A stretch of 26,890 nucleotides of DNA from Candidatus Desantisiibacteriota bacterium (GCA_016208205.1 JACQYP010000094.1:1-26890); one strand, 5' to 3'; shown: positions 17,015 to 25,663, counted from the stretch's first letter. Numbers and translations are program-made. The notes: generated by a model not told the origin, from the sequence alone.

Positions 17015-17252
17015 TATAACAGTATTGGGTCTGTCTCCGATATCGTTCAGATAATAACCTGTCTTAACAGGCAGTAATGAAAATATTCTGCAAATGGCTG
17101 ATTATCTGTCCGAGCATGAAATATTTGCTCCAGGTATAAAACCGCCCTCTGTTCCTAAAGGAAAGGGCAGGATTCGATTATCTGTAGTGGCTACTCATAC
17201 AATGAAAGGATTGGATTGTGTTGTCTCAGTGCTGGTAGGCTGTAAGCAATAG
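17015..17252 (+). pseudogene. bioF: Remnant of bioF (8-amino-7-oxononanoate synthase), 3' end only
   Basis: The frame from 17058 to the TAG at 17250-17252 encodes the C-terminal end of a class II PLP aminotransferase-like acyltransferase. It reads LTGSNENILQMADYLSE, then IFAPGIKPPSVPKGKGRIRL, then SVVATHTM and a short tail. PP(S/T)VP, GRIRL and ATHT are characteristic of BioF rather than threonine-type KBL. A shifted frame just upstream (17015-17056) continues the homology (NSIGS, IVQII), and in-frame TAA TAA lies between the two. No N-terminal two thirds is visible. The gene is therefore truncated and frameshifted. Its stop codon touches the palindrome that begins at 17252. Confidence 0.8.
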
Positions 17253-17327
17253 GTGTCGCCAGCATCCTTGCTGTCGGTGTTTTCTTTTTCGTCATGGATT
17301 CTTGCCAGCAGGGATGCTGGCGACACC
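17252..17327. repeat. Palindromic element with GGTGTCGCCAGCATCC arms
   Basis: The left arm 17252-17267 and right arm 17312-17327 are perfect 16-bp inverted repeats. Inside lie CAGCATCCTTGCTG-type sub-repeats, related to 22982-22999 near atpF. The left edge is the last base of the bioF remnant stop codon. The right arm is coding sequence of atpC. Confidence 0.85.
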
Positions 17328-17567
17328 CTTATGGGTTAAGATATTCACCTTATTTTCAAGCACCTCAATAAATCCTGTATCAACATCAAACTCCAGATAG
17401 CTTTCATCTTGTTTAATCCGTATCTTACCTGCCTTCAGGGTAGATAAGATTGGTGTGTGATGGGACAGGAAACCTAATTCTCCGTCTCCACCCGGAACAA
17501 TAATCATCTCTGCCTGTCCTTCTGCCACAAGCCGTTCCGGGGTGATTAACTTAAAATTCATTGACAT
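17292..17567 (-). CDS. atpC: ATP synthase epsilon subunit, short form
   Basis: 91 residues; GAGGTG lies just upstream of the ATG. Residues 1-78 are the N-terminal beta-sandwich (FKLITPERL, VPGGDGELGFLSHHTPIL, FIEVLENKVNIL), which contacts gamma and the c-ring. The usual C-terminal helical hairpin, which inhibits ATP hydrolysis in many bacteria, is missing; the family is normally about 130-140 residues. The last 11 residues (GVASIPAGKNP) are encoded by the palindromic element. Short epsilon subunits exist naturally, for example in Chlorobi, so function may be kept. It is the last gene of the operon. Confidence 0.92.
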   Translation of the reverse strand: MSMNFKLITPERLVAEGQAEMIIVPGGDGELGFLSHHTPILSTLKAGKIRIKQDESYLEFDVDTGFIEVLENKVNILTHKGVASIPAGKNP

Positions 17568-17580
17568 AAAAACACCTCAT

Positions 17581-17606
17581 GTAGCAAGCACCTTCAGGTG
17601 CGCGTC
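17581..17606. repeat. GTAGCAAGCACCTT family, copy 1, between atpD and atpC
   Basis: GTAGCAAGCACCTTCAGGTG, then CGCGTC; the core GCACCT/AGGTGC is palindromic. Related copies are at 20219-20243 and, inverted, 23244-23268. Confidence 0.75.
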
Positions 17607-17625
17607 AGTCTAAGCCAGCGAAAAA

Positions 17626-17647
17626 GCGAAAGCAAGTAAGCTTTCGC
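17626..17647. repeat. Hairpin GCGAAAGC/GCTTTCGC 3' of atpD
   Basis: A perfect 8-bp stem with a 6-base loop, starting 17 bases after the atpD stop in the direction of transcription. Confidence 0.6.
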
Positions 17648-17664
17648 ACTCCATATTTTTCATC

Positions 17665-19254
<1,590 letters not shown>

Positions 19255-19266
19255 TCCATTTATTTT

Positions 19267-20130
19267 TTAACCCGCCAATGCCTCTGCTGCACCGACAATC
19301 TCTGTTATTTCCTTTGTAATCCCGGCCTGTCTTGCCCGATTATAACTTAGCGACAGGGCATCTATCATCTCACCGGCACTCTTTGTGGCTGATTCCATAG
19401 CTACCATGCGGGCTGAATGTTCAGCTGCAGCCGACTCTAACAATATTCTTTGTATCTGAATAGTAATATCCTGAGCCAGAAGCTCTTCTATAACACTATT
19501 AACAGATGGTTCATAAAGATAATCCGTAATAAACCTGTCTGGATGCAGCGATGATGATGCTACAGGCTCAATAGGAATAAATTGCTTTATTATCGGACAT
19601 TGTTGAAAGACAGACTTGAACTCATTATACGAAACATATATCCTGTCAAACCCATGACTCAAGTATAGCTCAATAATCTCACCTGCTATTTTCTGACATC
19701 CCTCATAGGTTATTTTATCAGGCAGGGAATGACTCGATACCATTTCCCAATCCATATGCTTAAAATACAACATTCCCTTTTGACCAATACAGATAATGGA
19801 TGTTGGTATGGTTTGTTGCATCAGGAAGTTAAAGGTATTCTTGGTAATGCTCGCATTAAATCCGCCGCACAATCCCCTTTGCGAGGTAATCATAACCACT
19901 AATTGTTTCTGAACCTCTCTGGGTGTAAGCAATGGATTGGTATCTTTTTCTGCCCGCATGGCAACACTTGCCATAATCTGTTCCATGGATTTGGCATATG
20001 GCCTTGCAGAAAGTATCGCTGTCTCTGCCTTTTTCATCTTAGATGCAGCCACCAGCATCATGGCTCTGGTTATCTGCCTGATGTTCTTGATTGATCTAAT
20101 CTTTCGTTTAACACTACCAACGCTTAACAT
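19267..20130 (-). CDS. atpG: ATP synthase gamma subunit
   Basis: 287 residues; the central shaft of F1. The conserved N-terminal helix (VKRKIRSIKNIRQITRAMMLVAASK, in part) and C-terminal helix (SYNRARQAGITKEITEIVGAAEAL) are both present, and length is normal. The ATG at 20130 is preceded at 7 bases by GGAG, which is created at the junction of two GAGATTG heptamers of the upstream repeat array. A TTG two codons earlier is possible but less well placed. Confidence 0.97.
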   Translation of the reverse strand: MLSVGSVKRKIRSIKNIRQITRAMMLVAASKMKKAETAILSARPYAKSMEQIMASVAMRAEKDTNPLLTPREVQKQLVVMITSQRGLCGGFNASITKNTFNFLMQQTIPTSIICIGQKGMLYFKHMDWEMVSSHSLPDKITYEGCQKIAGEIIELYLSHGFDRIYVSYNEFKSVFQQCPIIKQFIPIEPVASSSLHPDRFITDYLYEPSVNSVIEELLAQDITIQIQRILLESAAAEHSARMVAMESATKSAGEMIDALSLSYNRARQAGITKEITEIVGAAEALAG

Positions 20131-20133
20131 TTT

Positions 20134-20210
20134 CAATCTCCAATCTCGAATCTCGAATCTTGAATCGTGAATTGCGAACCTCGAATCTGTGGTTCTTCAA
20201 TTCGCAATTT
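20134..20210. repeat. Eleven-unit heptamer array upstream of atpG
   Basis: The plus strand reads, in strict 7-base steps, CAATCTC, CAATCTC, GAATCTC, GAATCTT, GAATCGT, GAATTGC, GAACCTC, GAATCTG, TGGTTCT, TCAATTC, GCAATTT. The GAATTGC and TCAATTC/GCAATTT regions are opposed and can pair. On the coding strand the last two units form the atpG ribosome-binding site. Confidence 0.85.
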
Positions 20211-20218
20211 TTTACATA

Positions 20219-20243
20219 GTAGCCGCAAACCTTTAGGTTGCGT
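20219..20243. repeat. GTAGC-CAAACCTT family, copy 2, 3' of atpA
   Basis: GTAGCCGCAAACCTTTAGGT, then TGCGT; same layout as 17581-17606 with compensating arm changes (CGCAAACCT/AGGTTGCG). It begins within 10 bases of the atpA stop codon. Confidence 0.7.
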
Positions 20244-20251
20244 AATGCTGC

Positions 20252-21772
20252 CTATCTACCTTCAGCCTTCTTAAAGACATGTTCCTTAAATTCCTGTATA
20301 CATGCCTTCAGGTTTGCATCAATAACATTAGTAATCTCTTTTTGTTCAGCAATCTGTTGTTCCAATGCCGGATGTTGTTGCTCCATAAATTTCAGGAACT
20401 CTTCTTCAAACATCTGGCAATCAGAGACAGAAATATCATCCAGATAACCATTTACACCGGCATAAAGGATTATTACCTGTTTTTCAACAGGCATGGGAAC
20501 ATATTGTCCTTGTTTGAGGATTTCAATCATTCGCTTGCCGCGATTAAGGATATGCTGGGTAGCTGCATCTAAGTCACTGGCAAACTGAGCAAAGGCTGCC
20601 ATTTCACGATATTGTGCCAGCTCTAATCTCAGACGGCCGGCTACCTGTTTCATCGCCTTTATCTGGGCAGAGGAACCTACCCTTGAGACAGAAAGCCCAA
20701 CATTAACAGATGGTTTAATCCCGGCATAAAATAATTCGCTATCAAGGTATATCTGCCCATCAGTGATAGAGATAACATTTGTAGGGATATAGGCTGAGAC
20801 ATCACCGGCCTGAGTCTCAATAACCGGTAAGGCGGTCAGACTGCCCCCGCCCTTTTCCTTACTCAGTTTGGCTGCTCTTTCTAATAATCTGGAATGCAGA
20901 TAAAAGATATCCCCTGGATATGCCTCTCTTCCCGGCGGCCTTCTCAGAAGCAGGGACATCTGTCGATAAGCTGTAGCATGTTTAGAAAGGTCATCATAGA
21001 TAACAAGGGCATGTTTCCCTTTATCCCTGAAATATTCACCAATAGCACAGCCTGCATATGGGGCAATATATTGGAGCGATGCAGGGTCTGAGGCTGTAGC
21101 TGAAACAATGGTTACGAAATCCATACACCCACGGGCTTCTAATGTCTTAACCGCATGGGCTACGGTTGACTGCTTTTGCCCAATAGCTACATAGATACAA
21201 TACACATCTTTACCCTTTTGATTAAGGATAGTATCTATCAATATTGCTGTTTTCCCGAGCTGTCTGTCGCTGATGACCAATTCTCTTTGTCCCCGTCCAA
21301 TAGGAATCATGGCATCTATAGCCTTTATTCCGGTCTGAAGTGGTTCCTTAACCGGCATACGATCTACTACCCCTGGAGCCCTGTTTTCTATAGGATTAAA
21401 CACCTCAGCCTTTATTGGTCCCTTACCATCAATAGGCTGACCAAGGGCATTCACCACCCTGCCCAACATACACTCCCCTACCGGGACATCAACTACCTTG
21501 CCGGTTAATTTAGCTGTATCCCCTTCCTTGATCTCCACATCTGAGCCCATAACTACTGCAGAAACGGTATTTTCCTCTAAATTCAACACCATGCCGTGGA
21601 TACCACTTGAAAATTCAATCAGTTCCCCGGCCATAGCATTTTCAAGCCCATAAATTATAGCAACATTATCACCAATCTGGACAACCGTACCAATCTCTGC
21701 CACATTAAGCTCTTTTTTATATCTCTGAATCTCGTCCTTTATAACCGAACTTATCTCTTCTGACTTAATCAT
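20252..21772 (-). CDS. atpA: ATP synthase alpha subunit
   Basis: 506 residues, normal length. The ATG at 21772 has GGAGG closely upstream, and earlier in-frame starts run into repeat sequence. The N-terminal crown, nucleotide fold and helical C-terminus are all present. The P-loop is unusual: SDRQLGKT (168-175) where nearly all alpha subunits have GDRQTGKT, so the first Walker glycine is Ser and the Thr is Leu. The alpha sites bind nucleotide without hydrolysing it, so the change could affect regulation rather than catalysis. The alpha-type signature [16 protein letters not shown] is intact. Confidence 0.97.
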   Translation of the reverse strand: MIKSEEISSVIKDEIQRYKKELNVAEIGTVVQIGDNVAIIYGLENAMAGELIEFSSGIHGMVLNLEENTVSAVVMGSDVEIKEGDTAKLTGKVVDVPVGECMLGRVVNALGQPIDGKGPIKAEVFNPIENRAPGVVDRMPVKEPLQTGIKAIDAMIPIGRGQRELVISDRQLGKTAILIDTILNQKGKDVYCIYVAIGQKQSTVAHAVKTLEARGCMDFVTIVSATASDPASLQYIAPYAGCAIGEYFRDKGKHALVIYDDLSKHATAYRQMSLLLRRPPGREAYPGDIFYLHSRLLERAAKLSKEKGGGSLTALPVIETQAGDVSAYIPTNVISITDGQIYLDSELFYAGIKPSVNVGLSVSRVGSSAQIKAMKQVAGRLRLELAQYREMAAFAQFASDLDAATQHILNRGKRMIEILKQGQYVPMPVEKQVIILYAGVNGYLDDISVSDCQMFEEEFLKFMEQQHPALEQQIAEQKEITNVIDANLKACIQEFKEHVFKKAEGR

Positions 21773-21810
21773 TTTTCCTCCTCGTATTAAATACCATTGC
21801 AATTGTTTAG

Positions 21811-21845
21811 CCACAGATAGACGCAGATGAACGCTGATTTACACA
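21811..21845. repeat. CCACAGATAGACGCAGAT-type repeat between atpH and atpA
   Basis: The plus strand carries CACAGATAGACGCAGATGAA followed by CGCTGATT. This tandem-like CACAGAT/GCAGAT sequence resembles short dispersed repeats of many uncultivated bacteria. It lies in the atpA leader, between the 27-bp repeat and the atpA ribosome-binding site. Confidence 0.5.
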
Positions 21846-21849
21846 AATG

Positions 21850-21876
21850 AATCACAGACAGGAATGTCTGTGCTAC
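21850..21876. repeat. 27-bp repeat CACAGACAGGAAT family, copy 2, overlapping the atpH stop
   Basis: The perfect palindrome CACAGAC-AGGAAT-GTCTGTG is followed by CTAC. Read on the coding strand it begins GTAGCACAGAC, and its TAG is the atpH stop. 26/27 identical to 2660-2686. Confidence 0.85.
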
Positions 21877-22415
21877 CCTCTTCCAATCTCAGCCTTCAAC
21901 CTATCCAATCGTCCACAGACACTTCCATCAATAACCTTATCCTTTAGTCTGATTATTAATCCCCCAATTATTTTATGTGATACCTGCATCTTCAGCTTTA
22001 TCACTGAAGAGAGCATTTGGGATAATTTATTCTTCAGTGCATCCTGTTGAGCAGTGCTAAGCGGTATTGCAGAGGTTACGATAACTGTGATTATATTTTT
22101 CTGCTTATCTGCCATTCGCAGATAGAGAAGAGCTATTTCCTGAATCAAATCTATCCTCTTTCGTCTTTCTAATACCAGTAAAAATTCATGGGTCGGCTTA
22201 GAAAGAGAACAAGCTGTAAGTATTTTTCCAACAAGCTCTTTCTTTTGAACATTTGTCAGTGATGGATGATGGATTAATCTGAAAAATTCAGGATTCATAC
22301 TCAAGGCATCTGATACTTTGGTCAATTCCTGTCCATATTCATCTATTAGTTCATCCTCTCCGGCAATATCAAAGAATGCCTGAGCATATCTTGCCGCAAC
22401 AGAATTCTGTAACAT
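21873..22415 (-). CDS. atpH: ATP synthase delta subunit
   Basis: 180 residues, the stalk subunit that links b to the top of F1. The N-terminal helical domain (VAARYAQAFFDIA) and the C-terminal beta domain (VSHKIIGGLIIRLKDKVIDGSV) match the family. AAGGGGAT lies 5-6 bases before the ATG. The TAG stop is contributed by the 27-bp palindromic repeat. Confidence 0.95.
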   Translation of the reverse strand: MLQNSVAARYAQAFFDIAGEDELIDEYGQELTKVSDALSMNPEFFRLIHHPSLTNVQKKELVGKILTACSLSKPTHEFLLVLERRKRIDLIQEIALLYLRMADKQKNIITVIVTSAIPLSTAQQDALKNKLSQMLSSVIKLKMQVSHKIIGGLIIRLKDKVIDGSVCGRLDRLKAEIGRG

Positions 22416-22433
22416 ATTTTATCCCCTTTTAAT

Positions 22434-22459
22434 GTAGGGCTCGTTCCCCGAACGAGCCC
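22434..22459. repeat. Perfect hairpin abutting the atpF stop, GTAGGGC family
   Basis: GGGCTCGTT and AACGAGCCC form a perfect 9-bp stem around CCCCG (22437-22459). The hairpin starts at the base directly after the atpF TAA (22460-22462). It lies just before the atpH ribosome-binding site. Confidence 0.8.
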
Positions 22460-22960
22460 TTAGTTTATTGCAACCGTATCCAATCCATCAATAACCTCTT
22501 TCACCAATCTATCAGCCATCTCAGGGTTTATAGACCCTTCAATAATCTTTGAAGCACATAATACAGATAATCCTGAAACCTCTTTATGCAATTCATCCAC
22601 AGCTCTTTTTCGTTCTAACTCTATCTCTAACGATGCCTTTTGCAGCAGATGGTTTGATTCCTTTCTTGCCTCAGCAATTATTTCACTCTTACTTTCTTCG
22701 GCTGTTTTTACTGCCTGCTGGATAATGGCATTTGTCCTGCCGGCCAACTCATTCAGCTGATCTTGATATTGTTTCTTCATATCCTCTATTCCAGATTTTG
22801 CATCCTCTATCCTTTTATACTCATCCCTGATTTGATTACTTCTCGCATCTAATAAACCAACTATCGGTTTGAAGAGTAATTTTGTTAAAACTATTAAAAG
22901 TAGCATAAAAAAGCATAATTGAACCAGGAAAATCTGCCAACTAATATGTAGTCCTTCCAC
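22460..22960 (-). CDS. atpF: ATP synthase b subunit
   Basis: A 166-residue peripheral stalk subunit with a GTG start at 22960. GGAGG lies 8 bases upstream. The reading frame is open 33 codons further back, but that stretch is repeat-derived. The product begins VEGLHISWQIFLVQL, followed by one membrane helix (about 9-32). Then comes a long charged helix, as in all b subunits, ending with a dimerisation/delta-binding region. Confidence 0.93.
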   Translation of the reverse strand: MEGLHISWQIFLVQLCFFMLLLIVLTKLLFKPIVGLLDARSNQIRDEYKRIEDAKSGIEDMKKQYQDQLNELAGRTNAIIQQAVKTAEESKSEIIAEARKESNHLLQKASLEIELERKRAVDELHKEVSGLSVLCASKIIEGSINPEMADRLVKEVIDGLDTVAIN

Positions 22961-22981
22961 TTTTATAACCTCCGAAGTACT

Positions 22982-22999
22982 GTCAGCATCCTTGCTGAC
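22982..22999. repeat. Hairpin GTCAGCATCCTTGCTGAC
   Basis: A perfect 7-bp stem with a TCCT loop, 22 bases before the atpF start. Shares CAGCATCCTTGCTG with the element at 17252-17327. Confidence 0.7.
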
Positions 23000-23011
23000 G
23001 GCTGTGAAATT

Positions 23012-23190
23012 GGGTGCAGGGGTGTTATACCCAAATAAATCAGGTTTACAATAAATCAATCTGGTAACTCGGTAATCAGTTATCGGTAATCGGTATTGTC
23101 TATTACCTGATTACTGATTACCGATAACCGATTACCTGTTCCAATTTTCGCAAACCTGTTGTTTGTGGGTATAAATAGCCCCCTGCCCCC
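23012..23190. repeat. 180-bp nested palindrome in the atpE-atpF gap, with GGTAATC heptamers inside
   Basis: The outer arms (GGGTGCAGGGG...TTATACCC...CAGGTTTAC at 23012-23049, and its imperfect complement at 23149-23190) enclose inner arms of 7-base units (GGTAATC, AGTTATC, GGTAATC; opposed TGATTAC, CGATAAC, CGATTAC at 23071-23136). It is a MITE-sized structure with no coding sequence. The 312-base gap also holds the atpE 3' duplication and a GTAGC repeat. Confidence 0.8.
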
Positions 23191-23196
23191 TTCTTA

Positions 23197-23235
23197 TTAA
23201 TTAATGAGCTGCTGTATAGCAAGCATACTGGCAAA
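23197..23235 (-). pseudogene. Diverged duplicate of the atpE 3' end
   Basis: On the minus strand TTTGCCAGTATG and AGC(A/T)GCTCATTAAT-type sequence repeat the last 37 bases of atpE (23269-23305), with one 2-base indel and a few substitutions. Read in the atpE frame it would end FASMLAIQQLIN-stop, against [14 protein letters not shown] in the gene. A GTAGC-family repeat (23236-23268) separates the copies. Confidence 0.75.
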
Positions 23236-23243
23236 CCAGACTA

Positions 23244-23268
23244 AAACGCACCGGAAGGTGCTTGCTAC
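23244..23268 (-). repeat. GTAGCAAGCACCTT family, copy 3, 3' of atpE
   Basis: The minus strand reads GTAGCAAGCACCTTCCGGTG, then CGTTT. It is the inverse orientation of the copy at 17581-17606 and lies 5 bases after the atpE stop. Confidence 0.75.
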
Positions 23269-23272
23269 ATTA

Positions 23273-23611
<339 letters not shown>

Positions 23612-24376
23612 TTAATGCTCTTCTTCCTGCATGGCCATACCAATATAAACCATAGACAATAAAACAAAGATAAATGTTTGAACAAAACACACCAATATCC
23701 CCAAAGCCATAACAAATGGCACCAATAATGTCGGCAGGAATAATAATGCCAATTTTTTTAGAAACAGGATGAATAATAACGCCAGTACCCCAAGCATCAA
23801 ATGCTTGGATGCCATATTGATGAAGAGTCGAATAGACAGGGAAAATGGTTTAGCAATCTCGCCAATCAGATGGATAAAAAAGAGCCCGTAAGGTAACGGG
23901 GTAAGCCATATCCACCATCCCATCTGAGGACATGGGTCTGTAAAATGCTTGAGATATTTTATCAACCCTTTTTGTTTTATTCCAAAGAAATGTGTAGACA
24001 GGAAAACAATAACAGCCATAGCAATTGTAGTATTCCAATTTGCGGTAGGTGCTTTGAGACCGGGGATAAGTCCTATGAGATTGGAAATAAGGATAAAGAT
24101 AGCAAATGTTCCCATTAGCGGAAGAAAAAATCGGGCATGCTTACCCATTAATTGTTCAGACAGATTCAGAAGCTCTTCTGTAAGTATCTCTATGATATTT
24201 TGCAAACCTGATGGAATTTTTTTCAGTCCCAACCGTATAACTATGGCTGCTGCAATTAGTAACAACATAACCACCCATGTCATTATAATATAATCATTAA
24301 TTGGAATCCACTGTCCTATCTGTTCATTTACCCATTTGGTAAGTTGTTCCAATAAAAATGGCGGCTCCGCGTGCAT
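23612..24376 (-). CDS. atpB: ATP synthase a subunit
   Basis: A 254-residue Fo subunit with about six membrane helices; GGAG precedes the ATG. The essential arginine is R183 in SLSIRLFINMASKH, and Gln 233 in VQTFIFVLLSMVYI is the second conserved polar site. RLFGN is nearly universal in this family, but here Gly is replaced by Ile (RLFIN), and the following residues are SKH. The gene follows atpI by 11 bases. Confidence 0.95.
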   Translation of the reverse strand: MHAEPPFLLEQLTKWVNEQIGQWIPINDYIIMTWVVMLLLIAAAIVIRLGLKKIPSGLQNIIEILTEELLNLSEQLMGKHARFFLPLMGTFAIFILISNLIGLIPGLKAPTANWNTTIAMAVIVFLSTHFFGIKQKGLIKYLKHFTDPCPQMGWWIWLTPLPYGLFFIHLIGEIAKPFSLSIRLFINMASKHLMLGVLALLFILFLKKLALLFLPTLLVPFVMALGILVCFVQTFIFVLLSMVYIGMAMQEEEH

Positions 24377-24387
24377 TAATTTCTCCT

Positions 24388-24765
24388 TTAGTCTATGTGC
24401 GTTTGAGGAAACGCACTCTGCTGCCGAAATGCCTGTCCGAGAATAGATAGATTTACAGTCATTAATCCTGTCAATACCCCAACAAAGGCTAAAAGATTAA
24501 TCTTTATTGCTATCACCAGGATAACTGTTATCACTGCAAGCTTCATCGTATAATTTAAGATTATAAAGGTAATAGCCGGTTTTTTATCTTTGAACTGAAC
24601 AATTTTTTGTGCTATGGTACTCAGCCCATGAAAATTCAATATGCTAAGCATACATCCTACAAGCAATCCGCAAAACAAATAAATTTTACCACTCAAAAGC
24701 CCTATGAAGAGCAATATCAGGCTTAAGAATATTGCGCATTTTCTAATGTCAGTCAATATTTTCAA
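24388..24765 (-). CDS. atpI: ATP synthase subunit I
   Basis: A 125-residue protein with four membrane helices of the AtpI family, which helps assemble the c-ring. The start is TTG at 24765, overlapping the upstream stop as TTGA, with AAAGGGG 8 bases before it. This indicates translational coupling and explains why ATG-only calls extend it by 23 codons into the previous gene. Confidence 0.82.
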   Translation of the reverse strand: MKILTDIRKCAIFLSLILLFIGLLSGKIYLFCGLLVGCMLSILNFHGLSTIAQKIVQFKDKKPAITFIILNYTMKLAVITVILVIAIKINLLAFVGVLTGLMTVNLSILGQAFRQQSAFPQTHID

Positions 24766-25049
24766 GTAAAATTCCCCTTTTCTAACCCTTTTGAATTTAT
24801 CTGCGTATCTTGACGAACCGGTTCCTTCAAACACCTCATTATTATCTCAAAGCTGTTCCAGAATCCTGCAATTACACCAAACAACAAAAAGCCAAGGGTT
24901 AAGTATGGAGTTGTATGCAGCCACTTATCAAGATAATACCCAATAGCTAATCCAAAGAAGATGCATGTAACCAAAACAATCCCAACGCTGGAAAGCCAAC
25001 CTAATTTACGAATAAGATCAGCCTGTTCATTATCCATTTTGATTATCAT
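24762..25049 (-). CDS. atpZ: AtpZ/AtpI-family protein, first gene of the ATP synthase operon
   Basis: 95 residues with two membrane helices (about 18-37 and 46-67). The family pattern is G-YYLDKWLHTTPYLTLGFLLFGVIAGFW. AtpZ-like proteins precede the atp genes in many bacteria and are linked to Mg2+/Ca2+ handling or Fo assembly. The ATG at 25049 has only a weak upstream AAGGG; a second ATG four codons in is possible. It shares its last bases with the atpI start. Confidence 0.8.
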   Translation of the reverse strand: MIIKMDNEQADLIRKLGWLSSVGIVLVTCIFFGLAIGYYLDKWLHTTPYLTLGFLLFGVIAGFWNSFEIIMRCLKEPVRQDTQINSKGLEKGNFT

Positions 25050-25080
25050 TATTTCTTATACCCTTATAAATAGATTTTAT

Positions 25081-25109
25081 ATTATACTACAAGATTGGAA
25101 AAATTGCAA
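25081..25109 (-). promoter_or_regulatory. Sigma-70 promoter of the ATP synthase operon
   Basis: On the minus strand, -35 TTGCAA (25104-25109) and perfect -10 TATAAT (25081-25086) are 17 bases apart. The predicted transcript begins near 25074, leaving a leader of about 25 bases. Confidence 0.8.
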
Positions 25110-25122
25110 GTATTTTTTTTGA

Positions 25123-25214
25123 TTAATTAACATTTTTTTATGCTTACTTAAAGTAGCCGTTCACGGTGGACAGTTATCGGTTCACGGTTAAGAGAGCGTT
25201 AATTAACATTTTTT
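25123..25214. repeat. Heptamer insert between 16-bp direct repeats
   Basis: TTAATTAACATTTTTT occurs at 25123-25138 and again at 25199-25214. Between them GTTCACG, GTGGACA, GTTATCG, GTTCACG, GTTAAGA run in 7-base steps (25159-25193). The arrangement looks like an insertion flanked by a target duplication, though slippage could also produce it. Confidence 0.75.
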
Positions 25215-25288
25215 AAAAAAAAAAAAAAAATAGGAGTTAGGAGTCAGGAGTCAGGAGTCAAAACATTCTGTATACAGAATGTTTTGAC
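25215..25288. repeat. A16 tract, GGAGTCA heptamers and a 32-bp perfect palindrome
   Basis: Sixteen A residues (25215-25230) are followed by TAGGAGT, TAGGAGT, CAGGAGT, CAGGAGT in 7-base steps. Then comes a perfect 32-bp palindrome (25257-25288; each half GTCAAAACATTCTGTA) with no loop. On the minus strand this lies 9 bases after the stop of the CGGC gene. There it forms a hairpin followed, after the heptamers, by T16, so it may act as a terminator. Confidence 0.8.
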
Positions 25289-25297
25289 CCCTGCATT

Positions 25298-25642
25298 CTA
25301 TCCCGCTTTCGTAACCGTCCCCTTTATCACCCTTATCCCTAATTTTTCCTCGATATCCTTTGCACTTTGATCAATGTTGACACATTTAGGCGGTTTATAA
25401 CAGCAAGAGGCAAGCATAATGACATCCACCTTAAGGTCGTTTTTCATGATCTCTGCCTTTTCAAACCTGCCCTTACCCGGGCAACCATTGCACGAGCAGA
25501 AAGAGACAACCACCGGATCCTCTAAATCCTCAAAAGCACCTTTTTTATTCATGCAAGCAAGAAAACAGCTGACATGTGAGCCAAACTTTAGACAGCCCGC
25601 ATCCCATCGCAACTTACAACCGATAATACCAACCTTTGTCAT
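25298..25642 (-). CDS. CGGC-domain metal-binding protein
   Basis: 114 residues; GGAGG lies 6 bases before the ATG. The protein is rich in cysteine: C9, C17, C26, C30, the central CSCNGCPG (49-56), CC near 80, and C87. CNGCPGKGRFEKAEIM followed by VDVIMLASC and a closing GIRVIKGT match the CGGC family of small putative metal-binding proteins seen in anaerobes. Function is not established. It lies downstream of the DsrE-like gene with a 68-base heptamer repeat between, and probably shares its promoter. Confidence 0.75.
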   Translation of the reverse strand: MTKVGIIGCKLRWDAGCLKFGSHVSCFLACMNKKGAFEDLEDPVVVSFCSCNGCPGKGRFEKAEIMKNDLKVDVIMLASCCYKPPKCVNIDQSAKDIEEKLGIRVIKGTVTKAG

Positions 25643-25663
25643 TGCAACCTCCGGTTTTATGTA

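Noticed and set aside
20134..20210. Possible CRISPR array
   Set aside because: Units are contiguous 7-mers without spacers and there is no leader or cas gene; other arrays in the window are the same.
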